Shown piece after piece: positions 24,438-34,989 of a DNA stretch of 64,000 nt. Origin of the DNA: Petrolisthes cinctipes (taxonomy: Eukaryota; Arthropoda; Malacostraca; Decapoda; Porcellanidae); NCBI GenBank assembly GCA_033782935.1, contig JAWQEG010000286.1, positions 881,501 through 945,500 of the forward strand. Direction: 5' to 3'. The notes under the pieces are model-generated. The model had not been told where the DNA came from, did no database searches, and was given only the letters and a program-made list of their open reading frames with translations. The first letter of the stretch is position 1; each line of letters begins with the position of its first letter. Position numbers and translations under genes: made by a program.

Positions 24438-27355
24438 AAGAGGTGCTGCCCAGTGCTGTGTTGAAAGTAGATGGAGTCCGACGTTGTGTGTTGGTTGACA
24501 CAGGGTGTTCGCGCAGTGTTGCCCATGTCTCCTGCTGTAAGGCGTGGACGAGGAGTGATATTTGTTTGGTTACTGCGAGTGGGGATAAGTGGCAGTGCGA
24601 AGGAACGGGCGTGTTGCGACTTCAGTTGCACAGTGGCACTCGCACAGATGTCAGTGTATGTGTGAGCACAGTGATGCCCCTTGGGTTCACCTTTATTCTG
24701 GGCATGGACGGCATATGTGCTCTCGGTGGAGTTACAGTGGATCCTCAGTGCGGAGTGCGTTTTGGAATTGAGGACGTGATTTGTGCTGCTACAAATGTGG
24801 ATCTGAAAGTGGACGAACCTGACTTCACAGCTGTTTACGACCAGAGTGCGAACTGCTGGACTGCTGCATGGAAATGGGCAGAGGGCAAGGAGCCCGGGGT
24901 CCTGCGGAACAAGGCGGCTGAGTATGCTGTTCCCCAAAACGCAAGGGAATCGTACGAGAAAGAGCTGCAGCGATGGATAGATGATGGGTGGCTGCTCCCG
25001 TATGATGAGCGGGTATACGGGCCGGCTAAGGGGTTGATTCCGCTGATGGCAGTCGTACAGCGGAACAAGGGTAAGGTGCGCCCAGTAATGGACTTCCGGG
25101 AACTCAACACTCACGTTGACGCGTTTACGGCAGATTCAGACGTGTGCTCTGATAAGCTGAGGATATGGCGGAGACAGGGTGCGAATGTGTGCATCGTGGA
25201 CCTGACCAAAGCGTACCTGCAGATACGGATCCGTGACTCACTGTGGCCCTACCAGACGGTGAGCTTTAAGGGAAGGCGGTACTGTCTGACGCGGTTAGGT
25301 TTTGGCTTGAACGTGGCTCCGCTGGTAATGAGGGCAGTGCTGGAGTGTGTCCTCTCACAAGACTCAGTCGTACGGAAAGGAACATCTGCTTACATCGATG
25401 ACATCCTAGTTAACGAGGACGTCGTCTCGGCCAGTTATGTGGAACAGCACCTGAAGAAATACGGACTGACTAGCTCCCCACACGTGAGACTCGCCGAGGG
25501 TGGGCGAGCATTAGGCCTAAAGGTCTGGGGGGAGCAGGGAGACCTTGTCTGGAGGAGAGACAACACCGTGCCAGATGTACCGAAAATGATGACGCGACGG
25601 ACTGTGTTCTCATATTGTGGCAAGTTAACAGGCCATTATCCAGTGTGCGGGTGGCTACGAGTGGCTGCGGCTTACATGAAGAGGAAAGTGAATAACCTGA
25701 CAGAGAAATGGGACGACGTTGTCACTGACGAAGAACTAAGAAGGATGCTGGAGGAGGTTAACGCCGAAGTCAGGAAGAATGACCCGGTTCGAGGCAAATG
25801 GAGTGTTAGGAGTGACGAGGCCAGGATATGGGTCGATGCTAGTTCCCTCGCACTCGGCGTTGCAGTTGAGGTGGATGGATGCATCGTGGAGGATGCCAGC
25901 CAGCTTCGTAAAGATGATGCCACGCACATTAATATGGCTGAATTAGACTCCGTCATAAAAGGACTTAATCTCGCGCTGGCCTGGGAATTTAAGAAGGTGG
26001 AGTTGTTGACGGACTCCTCCACGGTGCATCGCTGGATTACTGACGCGTTGACAGGAAGGAGCAGACTTCGGACAAAAGCGGCGAGCGAGATGCTTATTCG
26101 GAGAAGGATTGGTATCGTGACATCGATGGTGGAAGAATACGCCATTCAGCTGACTGTTACACTCGTCCCGTCCAGTGGTAACAAGGCTGATAGTCTGACG
26201 CGTGTGCCACAGCGCTGGTTAAAGGCACATGTAACGCACCCTCCTCCACCCACGCCGCCTACTCTCTCCTCTGGTTTGAAGCCCATGTGTGCTGCCGCCG
26301 CTGAAGTGGATAAGAGTAAGATAGAGGAGATTCATCATGCCACAGGACATCCAGGTGTAAAACGAACCCTTTACTTTGTAAAGAGGGTACTTCCGACAGT
26401 CACTCGACGGCAAGTACACTCCATTGTGGCGGACTGCGAGACCTGTCATGTCATCGACCCTGCACCCGTTAAGTGGCGGAGAGGGAGCTTGGAGGTGGAC
26501 AACGTGTGGCAGAGGGTCGACATGGACATAACACATGTTAAAGGCAAGCCGTACCTGAGCCTCATCGACTGCGGTCCGTCAAGGTTCACGATATGGCGAC
26601 AGTTGAGGCTTCAAACCAGCGAGAGTGTTATTAAGCAGCTAGAAGCAATTTTCTGTGAACGTGGAGCACCGGAGGAACTACTAACCGACAATGACACTGC
26701 TTTCCGCAGCAAGCTCTTTGCAAGTTTCGCACGACGGTGGAATGTCAGATTGCGGTTCAGATGTGCGCACGTTCCTTCAGGGAACGGGATAGTAGAGAGG
26801 TGCCACCGTTCTGTCAAGGTTATCGCGGCAAGGAAGGGCTGCTCGGTGGAGGAGGCGGTGTACTTGTATAACCTGAGACCCCTGGATGATGTAGAGTCAG
26901 CAACTGCTCCCTCAAACCTGCTGTACCGGTACACTGTGAGAATACGCGAAGTGGATCCAGAGGTGGATAGAGAGGAAGAACTGGCAGGAAGGGGGCCGTA
27001 TCGTGACGGGGATAAAGTATGGGTCAAACCCCCCAACGTTCGCAGTGACACACGGTATGAAGCAGGCACGGTTACGAGGATGCTGTCAGACCATGCGGCC
27101 GAAGTCAATGGAGTTCCCCGTCATGTTAAAGACCTTCGTCCGCGCACTGGTGATGGTGGCGAGGACGGCACGGCGGAGGAGAGAAACGATGAGGATGAGC
27201 TCCTCATTCGGCTCCCTGTCAGAACTGATGGCGGAGAAGAGCAAGACGCAGCTGATGACGATGAAGGGGACGTCGACACGATTGCGGTAGATGCTGAGAT
27301 GCCGAGGCGTTCAGTCAGGATCAGGAAGCGTAGAGAATGTTCCATTTGTGACTAA
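24344..27355 (+). CDS. pol: LTR-2 Pol (protease, RT, RNase H, integrase)
   Basis: The frame is open from 24344, but its first codon is GTG and lies inside gag; synthesis is best explained by frameshifting at 24380-24386. Order: aspartic protease (LVDTGCSRSV), reverse transcriptase (VRPVMDFRELN, VDLTKAYLQI, RLGFGLNVAP, catalytic AYIDDILV), RNase H (IWVDASSLALGVAV, HINMAELDSVIKG, LLTDSSTVH), integrase with a zinc-binding HHATGHPG...CETC region and catalytic residues in VDMDITH, LTDNDTAF and GNGIVERCHR, then a C-terminal domain and an acidic tail. The frame is complete. The RT and RNase H blocks differ from the usual Ty3 forms, so I do not assign a clade. Confidence 0.93.
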   Translation: MRCGRPLRFGVSGKREWRGGISASLLSRQSVKEVLPSAVLKVDGVRRCVLVDTGCSRSVAHVSCCKAWTRSDICLVTASGDKWQCEGTGVLRLQLHSGTRTDVSVCVSTVMPLGFTFILGMDGICALGGVTVDPQCGVRFGIEDVICAATNVDLKVDEPDFTAVYDQSANCWTAAWKWAEGKEPGVLRNKAAEYAVPQNARESYEKELQRWIDDGWLLPYDERVYGPAKGLIPLMAVVQRNKGKVRPVMDFRELNTHVDAFTADSDVCSDKLRIWRRQGANVCIVDLTKAYLQIRIRDSLWPYQTVSFKGRRYCLTRLGFGLNVAPLVMRAVLECVLSQDSVVRKGTSAYIDDILVNEDVVSASYVEQHLKKYGLTSSPHVRLAEGGRALGLKVWGEQGDLVWRRDNTVPDVPKMMTRRTVFSYCGKLTGHYPVCGWLRVAAAYMKRKVNNLTEKWDDVVTDEELRRMLEEVNAEVRKNDPVRGKWSVRSDEARIWVDASSLALGVAVEVDGCIVEDASQLRKDDATHINMAELDSVIKGLNLALAWEFKKVELLTDSSTVHRWITDALTGRSRLRTKAASEMLIRRRIGIVTSMVEEYAIQLTVTLVPSSGNKADSLTRVPQRWLKAHVTHPPPPTPPTLSSGLKPMCAAAAEVDKSKIEEIHHATGHPGVKRTLYFVKRVLPTVTRRQVHSIVADCETCHVIDPAPVKWRRGSLEVDNVWQRVDMDITHVKGKPYLSLIDCGPSRFTIWRQLRLQTSESVIKQLEAIFCERGAPEELLTDNDTAFRSKLFASFARRWNVRLRFRCAHVPSGNGIVERCHRSVKVIAARKGCSVEEAVYLYNLRPLDDVESATAPSNLLYRYTVRIREVDPEVDREEELAGRGPYRDGDKVWVKPPNVRSDTRYEAGTVTRMLSDHAAEVNGVPRHVKDLRPRTGDGGEDGTAEERNDEDELLIRLPVRTDGGEEQDAADDDEGDVDTIAVDAEMPRRSVRIRKRRECSICD
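24380..24425 (+). promoter_or_regulatory. Programmed -1 ribosomal frameshift signal between LTR-2 gag and pol
   Basis: The heptamer GGGAAAC lies at 24380-24386 with GGA and AAC as in-frame gag codons, which is exactly the X XXY YYZ form. Slipping one base back enters the pol frame (AAA CGA GAG...). Four to five bases downstream, GTGGAGAGG (24391-24399) can pair with CCTCTCAC at 24417-24424 to form a stem-loop. Sequence pattern only; not tested. Confidence 0.85.
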
Positions 27356-27454
27356 GTTGTATGGAGACCTTGTGTGGGTGTTTGTGTGTGTGCGTGCATG
27401 TACGTATGCGTGTTTTTTTTGGCTTTTGTAGAAAATGTACTGTTATATGAATGA

Positions 27455-27468
27455 GATTCAGGGGGGAG
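27455..27468 (+). other. LTR-2 polypurine tract
   Basis: AGGGGGGAG directly abuts the 3' LTR and is the expected primer for plus-strand DNA synthesis. Confidence 0.8.
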
Positions 27469-27862
27469 TGTGCTGTTTCACCATATATTGTGTTCAATGT
27501 GTATGTGCTGTTTACCTTATATTGTGCTTAATGTGTATGTATGTGTATGGGCGTGTAGCGTGGTAAACAGGTGTGCTGCATTATTTAATTAAGTGATTTA
27601 ACAACTGGTCTATCAAGTAGTTAGATTTCCAGCTCCCTTGTTCATTGAGGTTCATTGAGGCGGGACTGTGGTTCGGTGTGATGTCGAGACAGAGGTAAAA
27701 CCGGCGAGGAGACGTGAGGGAGGGTCACTTCCACCGCACATCTCGCCCTGACAACAGCCAGCACGCCATACAGCCACGTCGCCACAGTTCTGCTACATTG
27801 TGCACTACCTACAATATGTTTTTGTATTAGAAGGCTGAGTTTCCTTACTGCCTACTCCTACA
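27469..27862 (+). repeat. LTR-2 3' LTR
   Basis: 394 bp, the same length as the 5' LTR, with about three substitutions seen by eye (for example GATGTCGAG against GATTTCGAG, and CACATCTCG against CACCTCTCG), which implies a recent insertion. Confidence 0.93.
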
Positions 27863-28851
27863 TTATACTTAGAATTAGACTTAGAACTATACTTAGAATT
27901 AAACTTAGAACTATACTTAGAATTAAACTTAGAACTACACTTACTCCTACTGAGAACACATGTACAAGAAAATAATTTCACCAAAGAATGACAAAAGAAA
28001 ATCACATAGAAATTAATCACACAGAAATAAACACTCACGGCGGGCAATGTACCCCGAACCGTAATATGGATATCGAGAACTACCACTAAGAATTTACTTT
28101 CCCAGATATCTTTGACTTGCACGACCTCGTGGACCAGAACACCACCTGTTTGAAGGTGAAGCCGGAGAGAGAATCAGTTCTTAATTTATCACTGTTATCA
28201 TAGGGCAAATTATTAATTTTAATACAGCAAGCACTTATTAGACACTTACTCTTTAGTTATGGAATATTATTATTGCTTTAAGTACACTAATTATTATAGT
28301 TAACACAGACTGTTTTCAACCGTACCTGTTTGAAGGGGAAGCCGGAGAGAGAATGAGTTCTCCCCAAGCTCAACGAAATATTGGAACATAAATTACTTCG
28401 TCAATAACCCTCTGGGACTGCTAATTACTTTTGTAGTGAGTTTTTAAAATAAGATAGGAGATGGGGTGAGTCAGGTAAGTGGTCTCGGAGGTTAGTTAAC
28501 TACCCATTATGCTAATCAGGAAATAACATACATTGTTTTAAAGACTCCGCTATACTCGCTCGAATTCCATATAAGCTGATGCAATACTCATACTCATTAC
28601 ATCATGGTTGTTACCACGTCCTCCTGATCAACCCATCTCCCAAAATACATACACATAATTAATTTCCTACCTATTATAATAACTAACATGTCTATATTAT
28701 ATATATACAAACATTATACATTACCAGTAATAACTACTCTCACGTTTTCTTTTTCTTCGGCCATGACTTCAACTCGAGGATGGACAAGAAAAAAAAATAA
28801 AAGGGGTAACTCAAAGAGATCCATTGAATAAAAATAAAAAGGAGTGTTACA

Positions 28852-29519
28852 CACGTCCATTCCCCGGAGTTAAAACTCACGGCAAAAGTTATGCCCTTTA
28901 CATCACATATCATTTCACTTAACTTAGTTAGACCATACACACTACCTACTGAACAACTTATACTTTGTCTCACCCTAAGTTCCCTAAGAGTCACCTGACT
29001 CGCATTACTTTCCCCGTGAGAAAATATGCCATCTCCCATTTTTAATAAGTCAGAAATTGTGTCATGTACCCCAGTCACCTTCACTCTACGAGTAATCTAT
29101 GGAGTTGTCCACTGACTTCTCCGTCACTCTCATATTATCCTAGCCTATGTCAAGAAAATAATCTTTTACATTCATCACATTCAACACATTCAGCTGCACT
29201 CACCTAATTCACTTCCTTAACCAAATTTAGGCATAGGCAATATGTCCTTAAGTGAAACTTAGGACCACGCATGAGGTGATGACTGTGAATTGAGAACAGA
29301 ATTATCCTAGGTTCGCTTGAATTAAGACACATGATTGAACTACACAACTCTGGAAAAGAATACTGATATACCTGAGAATACTTAAGAATAGAACATGAGA
29401 AAATGAGACAAGAGCACAGTTGACCTTCGATCAATGCTAGTGGTAAAACTTCCCAATACTAAACTCATGACTGTCCACTGCTGTACACACATATCTCAAC
29501 CATTTCTTCATATCACTGG
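28852..29519 (-). other. LTR-1 segment between integrase and 3' LTR; no recognised gene
   Basis: An ORF from about 29084 into the LTR (to 28740) contains a hydrophobic stretch near its C-terminus, but it has no ATG at its 5' end and no family I recognise. I cannot support an envelope gene. The purine-rich GGGGAATGGA near 28855 (minus strand) may be the polypurine tract. Confidence 0.4.
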
Positions 29520-32500
29520 CTAACATTCCTCAATAAGTCGTCTGGGAGGATGACGACGGCGAGGAGGTAGGTAAGCATCTTCCTCCTCCTCCTCAAGTTC
29601 TCCCATTTGTGTCTCTTCCAACTCGGGAATAATCTCAGTCCAACTCACATACGGCTTAACCTTTTCTGCGGCTCGTTGCACTTGTTTTCCCGAATAAGGG
29701 TACTCCACAATATACACTAGGCCGTCTCTGATAACTTCTAACACTCGGTAGGGTCCCTTCCACCTTGCATTCAGTTTGCTACAGGTACCAGGTAAGGAAG
29801 TTTCTGATTTAACCCACACAAGAGATCCAACTTCCACCTTATCTGCACGGCGTTTCTTATTTGCAAAAGCTCGGTACCTCCGCTGTGACTTCACGCTAGC
29901 GTCCTTTATCATCCTCTATAACTTCTGAGAATCACTGACTTCAGATTTCACGGTTAAGAGGGGTGCGGTCACTGAATGGGATGGTTGTCTAGCATAGAAC
30001 GCCTCATAGGATGAAACTCCGGTACTACTGTGCACAGCCAAATTCATGTATGATTGGCATTCTCCCAGGAAAGCGGGCCACCTCAAAGGATAACCCTTGC
30101 ACAGTTGGGCGAGCATGGTCTTGAGGGTTCTGTGCATGCGCTCGATCAGTCCGTTGGCTTGGGGGTGATATGGGGTGGTGTAGATGATTTCGATGCCATG
30201 CTGGTCAGCCCACCTCCTTAGCTCTTGCCCAGTGAATTCCATGGCGTTGTCACACAAGATGGCGTCAGGTCTCCCGAAGTCAATGATATATTGGGAAAGT
30301 CTATCTACTATACCATGAGCATGTTTGGCCTGCTGTCATATCAGTGAGATCAATAGCTACTCTCTGCATTGGTTGGGATACAATTGGTAATTCCCTATAC
30401 TGCTGTGACATTCCTAGGGTATGTTTGAACTGTTGACAAGTGACACATTTCTTAAGATATTCTATTACATCAGATTTGATTGATGGCCAATAAAAGAGTT
30501 CTTCTGCCTTTTTGATTGATTTGAACTGTCCAAAGTGTCCAGTTTGGTCATGAGCTACTTCCAAGGCTTTTCTGACTAACTGACGAGGCACAACTACTGT
30601 ATAGTTCAAACTGGCATCCCTAGCTTCCCTAACATAATACAACACTCCATTCATGACTTCAAATTGATCTAAAGTGGCTCTGGGAATCTTTCGTCCTGGT
30701 AATTTTCCACTTTGTAGATAATTTGAAACTTCCTCCCAAGTCTGATCTTTACGTTGTTCTTGGACAAACTCTTCACGTGTTAGACCTAACCAGGTAACAA
30801 GTGGCTGATGTGTTACCAGTTTGACTGGGCGTGACAACTGGTCTGCCACTACATTCTCCTTACCCTTGACAAACTTAACATAGAAATTGTACTCGCGCAT
30901 TTCCAACATCCATCTCGTTACTCTAGGTGATTTTGTGCGTCTACAAAAGATATTGGTGATTGGTTGATGATCCGTCTGAATTTCAAAACGAGCTCCCCAG
31001 AGATAATGATGAAAGTGACGGAAAGCTAAAACTATTGCTAACGCTTCCTTATCGGTAACTGAGTAACGTCGCTCACATGAACTAATCTTCTTAGAGAAAT
31101 AACCTAGAGGTTTGACACTCCCGTCTAACTGAACCTGATGTAGAACAGCTCCAACACATTCATCACTGGCATCAGTCACTAAAACGAGTGGAAATTCGGG
31201 TTGATAATTTACTAGGACTGGCATAGACGTCAGTTTTCCCTTAAGTGTTTCGAAAGCCTCTTGACATTTGTCCGTCCACTTGAAGCTGACTTTGGATTTC
31301 ATAAGGTTGGTTATTGGTGTAGCAATTTTCGAGAAATTCGGGACAAATTTACGGTAGAATCTACACATACCTACGAATCTCCTAACTTCCTTGACATTCT
31401 GAGGTGGTTTCAACAGACTAATGGCTTCTAAGTTCCTTGGATCTGGTGTACTACCTTCCCTGGACACTCTATGACCTAAAAACTTCACCTCCCGTTTGAC
31501 AAAATCACACTTGGTCAGATTCAATTTTACTCCTCTGTCTTCTAGCAAATTGAAAAGCTTTTCTAGCCTATCCATCAATTGATCAAAATCTCCAGCCCAT
31601 AAAATGATATCATCTAAATAATTCTTGACCCAGCCTTCTCTCAACAAGGGCGCGAGGATTTCTGCCATTTTGTGCGAAAAGATCGCGGGTGCACAACTTA
31701 ATCCGAAAGGAAGTCAACAGAAACGGTACAAGGATACACCATCGGAGAAGGTGGTTACATCCCTACTATCCTCATCTAATACTATCTGAAAGTAAGCATC
31801 CTTTAAATCAAGGGTAGCATAATATTGATGTCCTGACGCAACATTCACTAGATCTTCAAGTCGGGGCAAAGGATGAATATCAGCAGCTAAGTGTTTGTTT
31901 ACCTTTCTTAAGTCTAGACACATCCGTTTACTACCATTTGGTTTGTTCACTAACACGATAGGGGATAACCACGCTGCGCTTGAGGGTTCAATCACGCCTC
32001 TTTCCTCCATATCTGTCAACATTTGTGAAATTAACTTCTTTGCATGCTCCGGATATCGATATATTGGTGTCCTACAAGGATTTGGGTCCGATACTGAAAT
32101 GTGGGCTGGTTCCCCTGAGATGGTACCCATTTCCTCACTGTTTACCATGAACAAGTTCTCGTGAGATACGACTGCGTTTGACAATTTTTCTTGTTGTTCG
32201 CTAGATAAGTGAGTCCAGTTCTGTTCGCGGATTAATTTCTGCAATCCTTCTCTTCAAGTTCCCTCATCACCAGTACAATCATTCTTAGGCAACAATTCAT
32301 TCTCAATTTGAGTGTGACATACCTGAGTAAATGAATCCTCTACCGAGTCAGAGTAGTGATCATAACGAGCTACAATGGTCCCTGCCTTAATGAATTTATG
32401 CACCTTAGATGGGTTGTCCATAAGTATGGGGATAGTCTGTCTATGATCGACCTCCACTAACATTGCACACGTCTGAGATGAATATTTGGGCTGAGGATAC

Positions 32501-33039
32501 ACTACTAAGCTAGATCCTGTCTGTTCACTGATGTCAACCCGAATTACCTTGACTTTGTACGGTTCCAAATGTATCATTTCCTTAAGCTGGACCTGATTAG
32601 TTGCTTGACTCTGCATTACATTAGGGTTTGGTACTCTAACTTTCCTTACACTAGCGAGAGTTGTGCGGACATGGGCTACGTTGTAAGCAGTTCCTCCCCA
32701 AACCATGATCTTTTCCCGAGGACACCAAGTCAAGTTTGATCGCTGAACAACATCACATCCCAACAATAGATCCTGGTTAAGATAAACGTCGGGTACTACT
32801 GCGATCCACGGTGAATAGACTTCCTGATCTCCCACGTGAATGTTTACTCTCACCATTCCCAAAACTTTCAATGGATCACCATTTACTGCAACTAATGATG
32901 GCAACACCTTAGACTTATCCAATTCAAGACCCAATCTCTTCATAGTACTTCTTTTAATCAATGTTGCTCCACTACCGGTGTCCAATAACGCAGCACACAA
33001 TTTATTATTGACAATGAGATTTATTACAGCGTAGCCTAG
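29520..33039 (-). pseudogene. pol: LTR-1 Pol, broken
   Basis: Minus-strand order: protease with LLDTGSGATLIK (just after 33000); Ty3-type RT with VLVNKPNGSKRMCLDLR, ATLDLKDAYFQI, LPFGLS and NYLDDIILW; RNase H (LVLVTDASDECVGAVLHQV); integrase zinc region (HDQTGHFGQFKS...CVTCQQF); integrase core with AIDLTD, LCDNAMEF and NGLIERMHR; and a C-terminal GPY-type domain (RWKGPYRVLEV). Defects: stops at 32254 (TGA), 31714 (TGA) and 29916 (TAG), and a deletion with frame change near 30300 that removes part of the integrase between the first two catalytic aspartates. Not functional. Confidence 0.88.
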
Positions 33040-33042
33040 TCA
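33034..33042 (-). promoter_or_regulatory. Gag/Pol stop codon in readthrough context (UGA CUA)
   Basis: Gag ends with TGA at 33042-33040, followed at once by CTA GGC in the same frame, which stays open into the protease. UGA-CUA is a known efficient leaky stop context in alphaviruses and in some animal genes. Pol elsewhere has two other TGA stops in non-leaky contexts, so accidental mutation of a fused frame remains possible. Confidence 0.55.
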
Positions 33043-34332
33043 TGAGGTAGGATTCCGGACTAATACGTCGGCGGTTCCTCCTGACTTGCTCGTGTTATTC
33101 ACTGAACTGGCATTTACTGTGGGTGGAGTCTGATTACGTGAACCAGGAGTTTGATACTGTCGCGTGGAAGAAGAACGAGCGGCTTTTCCCGGACAAGTTG
33201 GGTTACCTCGTCTACATCCCAATCTCAAGCACTCAAAGCAGTGTCCCCTAGGTGGTTTTCTCCAACAATCTCTCAAGAAATGAGTCTCATTTTGACAGAA
33301 TGCACAATATTTAGGTAGGGTTGGGCCTGATCTCGGGGCAAATGGCTGGCTAACCTGCTGTTGTAATTTATTTAGTTTGTCTGTGAGTTCTGCTAAACTA
33401 TCCTCTGACTTCGTAGATACTGGTACTTCTGACTGCTCATCCCCTAGGTTTTTCGAACTACCCCCAGTCTTGGTTAGAGAGCTAGGCACTGAATTAACTG
33501 CAACTTGAGTTTTGAGAAGCATAGCCCGTTCATTCTCTACATGACCAAGGAATTTGTTTAGAGGAATACTGTCATCCACAAAGACCTCTAAGAGATCCCT
33601 ACTACCTCGTGGAAAACCTTGCAACAACTTCCTTTTCAGTAGCCTATCCCTATCTGGAAGTGTCTCACTGTGAAACGTTCCTCTGATCGCTGCGTACTGA
33701 CATTTGAACTTATGCACGAAAGACTGTGGGCTACTCATCCAGTCATAATTTAAAGAATCGTTTTGTCTCCACGCTTGGTCAAAGTTAAGTTCTACACCAA
33801 ATTTCCTAGTAAGATACTGTTTCAGTTCATCCCACTTCTTTATCTCTCCATGCTTCTGTGCTGTATGAATCATTACCGCCATCTCATGATCTACTCTTGA
33901 TTTTGCCACCTCTAACCTAGTATCAGAATCAATTGTACAATGTTCGACCTGTTCGAAAAACATCTGCAACTTTGCAGCTGAATCTAACCCATGTAATGCT
34001 TCTAACTCCAGAATTTTAATGTCACGAGGTTTAACTAAGACTTCTGAAGGTGTTTTTACTGGTGTACTAGTCATGTTTGGGACTAACATTGTTGAACACC
34101 CAGAGACAGAATCTCTCCCACCTGGTGAACTCCTAGGAAGAACAGTGTCAGGGTTGGTTAATTTTTCCATTTCCTCTAGCCTAACTGATACACCTTGAAC
34201 TTTGTCCACTAAAACTCGCATGGTATCTATTAACACCTGATTATCAACTGCCTGATGTTCCACTTCACCATACTGATTCCCACTGTACTTAACTTCATCC
34301 TCCAACACTATAAGCTTTTCTTCCCAATCCAT
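33040..34332 (-). CDS. gag: LTR-1 Gag
   Basis: 430-residue Gag starting at the ATG at 34332. The N-terminus is coiled-coil-like, a retrotransposon capsid-like region follows (about residues 100-270, including KKWDELKQYLTRKFG and LLQGFPRGSRDLL), and near residues 343-380 there are two zinc-knuckle-like motifs, CAFCQNETHFLRDC (CCHC) and a second with Cys in place of His (CFECLRLGCRRGNPTC). The frame is intact. Pol follows in the same frame after one stop. Confidence 0.88.
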   Translation of the reverse strand: MDWEEKLIVLEDEVKYSGNQYGEVEHQAVDNQVLIDTMRVLVDKVQGVSVRLEEMEKLTNPDTVLPRSSPGGRDSVSGCSTMLVPNMTSTPVKTPSEVLVKPRDIKILELEALHGLDSAAKLQMFFEQVEHCTIDSDTRLEVAKSRVDHEMAVMIHTAQKHGEIKKWDELKQYLTRKFGVELNFDQAWRQNDSLNYDWMSSPQSFVHKFKCQYAAIRGTFHSETLPDRDRLLKRKLLQGFPRGSRDLLEVFVDDSIPLNKFLGHVENERAMLLKTQVAVNSVPSSLTKTGGSSKNLGDEQSEVPVSTKSEDSLAELTDKLNKLQQQVSQPFAPRSGPTLPKYCAFCQNETHFLRDCWRKPPRGHCFECLRLGCRRGNPTCPGKAARSSSTRQYQTPGSRNQTPPTVNASSVNNTSKSGGTADVLVRNPTS

Positions 34333-34371
34333 ACTGTACTAGTCTTTTTACTCTTACTTCCACTGTAAAAT

Positions 34372-34896
34372 TTATTCTCGCTGTTGTTTTACCTTCCCTA
34401 TATTCATAGCCAACTTCTGCTGGATCAAAGCCTTGGCACTAGTTCCAAAATGCACCCCATCTCTTCCCAAAGTGAACACGATGCTATTAAAATTTATACA
34501 CAAGAACTGTTTACATTTAATCAAAGCTTTGTTTACCGCTCGTTTGATTTTCTTATAACTCTCATTCGAAATTACTGGGTTTCTAGCCTGATATATCCTG
34601 TTTTCGATTTCCACAATGATGACTTTAGAACCACAGTTTTGCTCAATTACTCTACCGATTTCCAGAATTTTCTCAGCTAAGTCATACGAACGTGTATCCG
34701 GGTTAATATCATTACTGCCAATCCAGAGTATGGTGAGCTCATGTTTCCACGATAGAATCTGACTTAACCTATCATCATTCAAGAAATTCCCCGCTTTTGC
34801 TCCAGGTGCCCTAAATATTCTCACTTCTGTATTTTCAATTTCCACATCTAAGCCTCGTGGTACCTGGCTGTGTCCCGCAATTGCCACTCGGAACAA
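34372..34896 (-). CDS. SGNH/GDSL hydrolase-like ORF at the 5' end of LTR-1
   Basis: 174-residue ORF between the primer-binding region and gag. It has the SGNH hydrolase blocks in order: AGHSQV with the candidate nucleophile Ser10, APGAKAGN (block II Gly), LWIGSNDI (block III, Asn62) and DGVHFG (block V, Asp146/His149). SGNH enzymes are esterases or lipases, and such domains are known in ORF1 of some CR1/L2-type LINEs. Here it lies upstream of gag in an LTR element. The frame opens at a TTG after a stop, with a GTGAGT that resembles a splice donor just upstream, so the true start is unclear; it could be spliced or non-AUG. It shares a frame number with gag but stops separate them. The enzyme class is inferred from motifs. 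Confidence 0.75.
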   Translation of the reverse strand: MFRVAIAGHSQVPRGLDVEIENTEVRIFRAPGAKAGNFLNDDRLSQILSWKHELTILWIGSNDINPDTRSYDLAEKILEIGRVIEQNCGSKVIIVEIENRIYQARNPVISNESYKKIKRAVNKALIKCKQFLCINFNSIVFTLGRDGVHFGTSAKALIQQKLAMNIGKVKQQRE

Positions 34897-34968
34897 TACT
34901 CACATTAACGTCCCCAACCCTATAACACTCTGTTTCCTCCAATACAGCTGGCCAAAACTCTTAGCTTA

Positions 34969-34989
34969 TCCCACCTTCGCTGCCACCAG
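34969..34989 (-). other. LTR-1 primer-binding region
   Basis: Directly after the 5' LTR on the minus strand the sequence reads CTGGTGGCAGCGAAGG, a TGG-starting site of the type used by tRNA primers. The tRNA species was not determined. Confidence 0.6.

Larger units (their letters stand above)
23234..27862 (+). mobile_element. LTR-2, intact-looking 4.6-kb LTR retrotransposon
   Basis: Two 394-bp LTRs (TG...CA ends), target duplication TTATA at 23229-23233 and 27863-27867, gag, pol in the -1 frame, and a polypurine tract. The LTRs differ at about three positions. No stop interrupts either ORF. It lies inside the LTR of LTR-1, so it is the youngest insertion in that nest and may be capable of movement. 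Confidence 0.93.
22873..28851 (-). repeat. LTR-1 3' LTR, split by LTR-2
   Basis: The two halves are 22873-23233 and 27863-28851. After removing LTR-2 and its target duplication the LTR is about 1345 bp, against 1332 bp for the 5' LTR. The length difference lies mainly in a short tandem run of TTAGAATTAGACTTAGAACT-type units (about 23165-23233 and 27863-27940; 35275-35410 in the other LTR). Confidence 0.9.

Noticed and set aside
27805..28122. ORF in the LTR of LTR-1 (also 35230-35592)
   Set aside because: It lies within LTR sequence, includes short tandem units and matches no family; it is repeated simply because LTRs are duplicated.
28740..29084. Possible envelope gene of LTR-1
   Set aside because: One hydrophobic segment only, no ATG at the 5' end, no signal peptide, no cleavage site or recognised motif.
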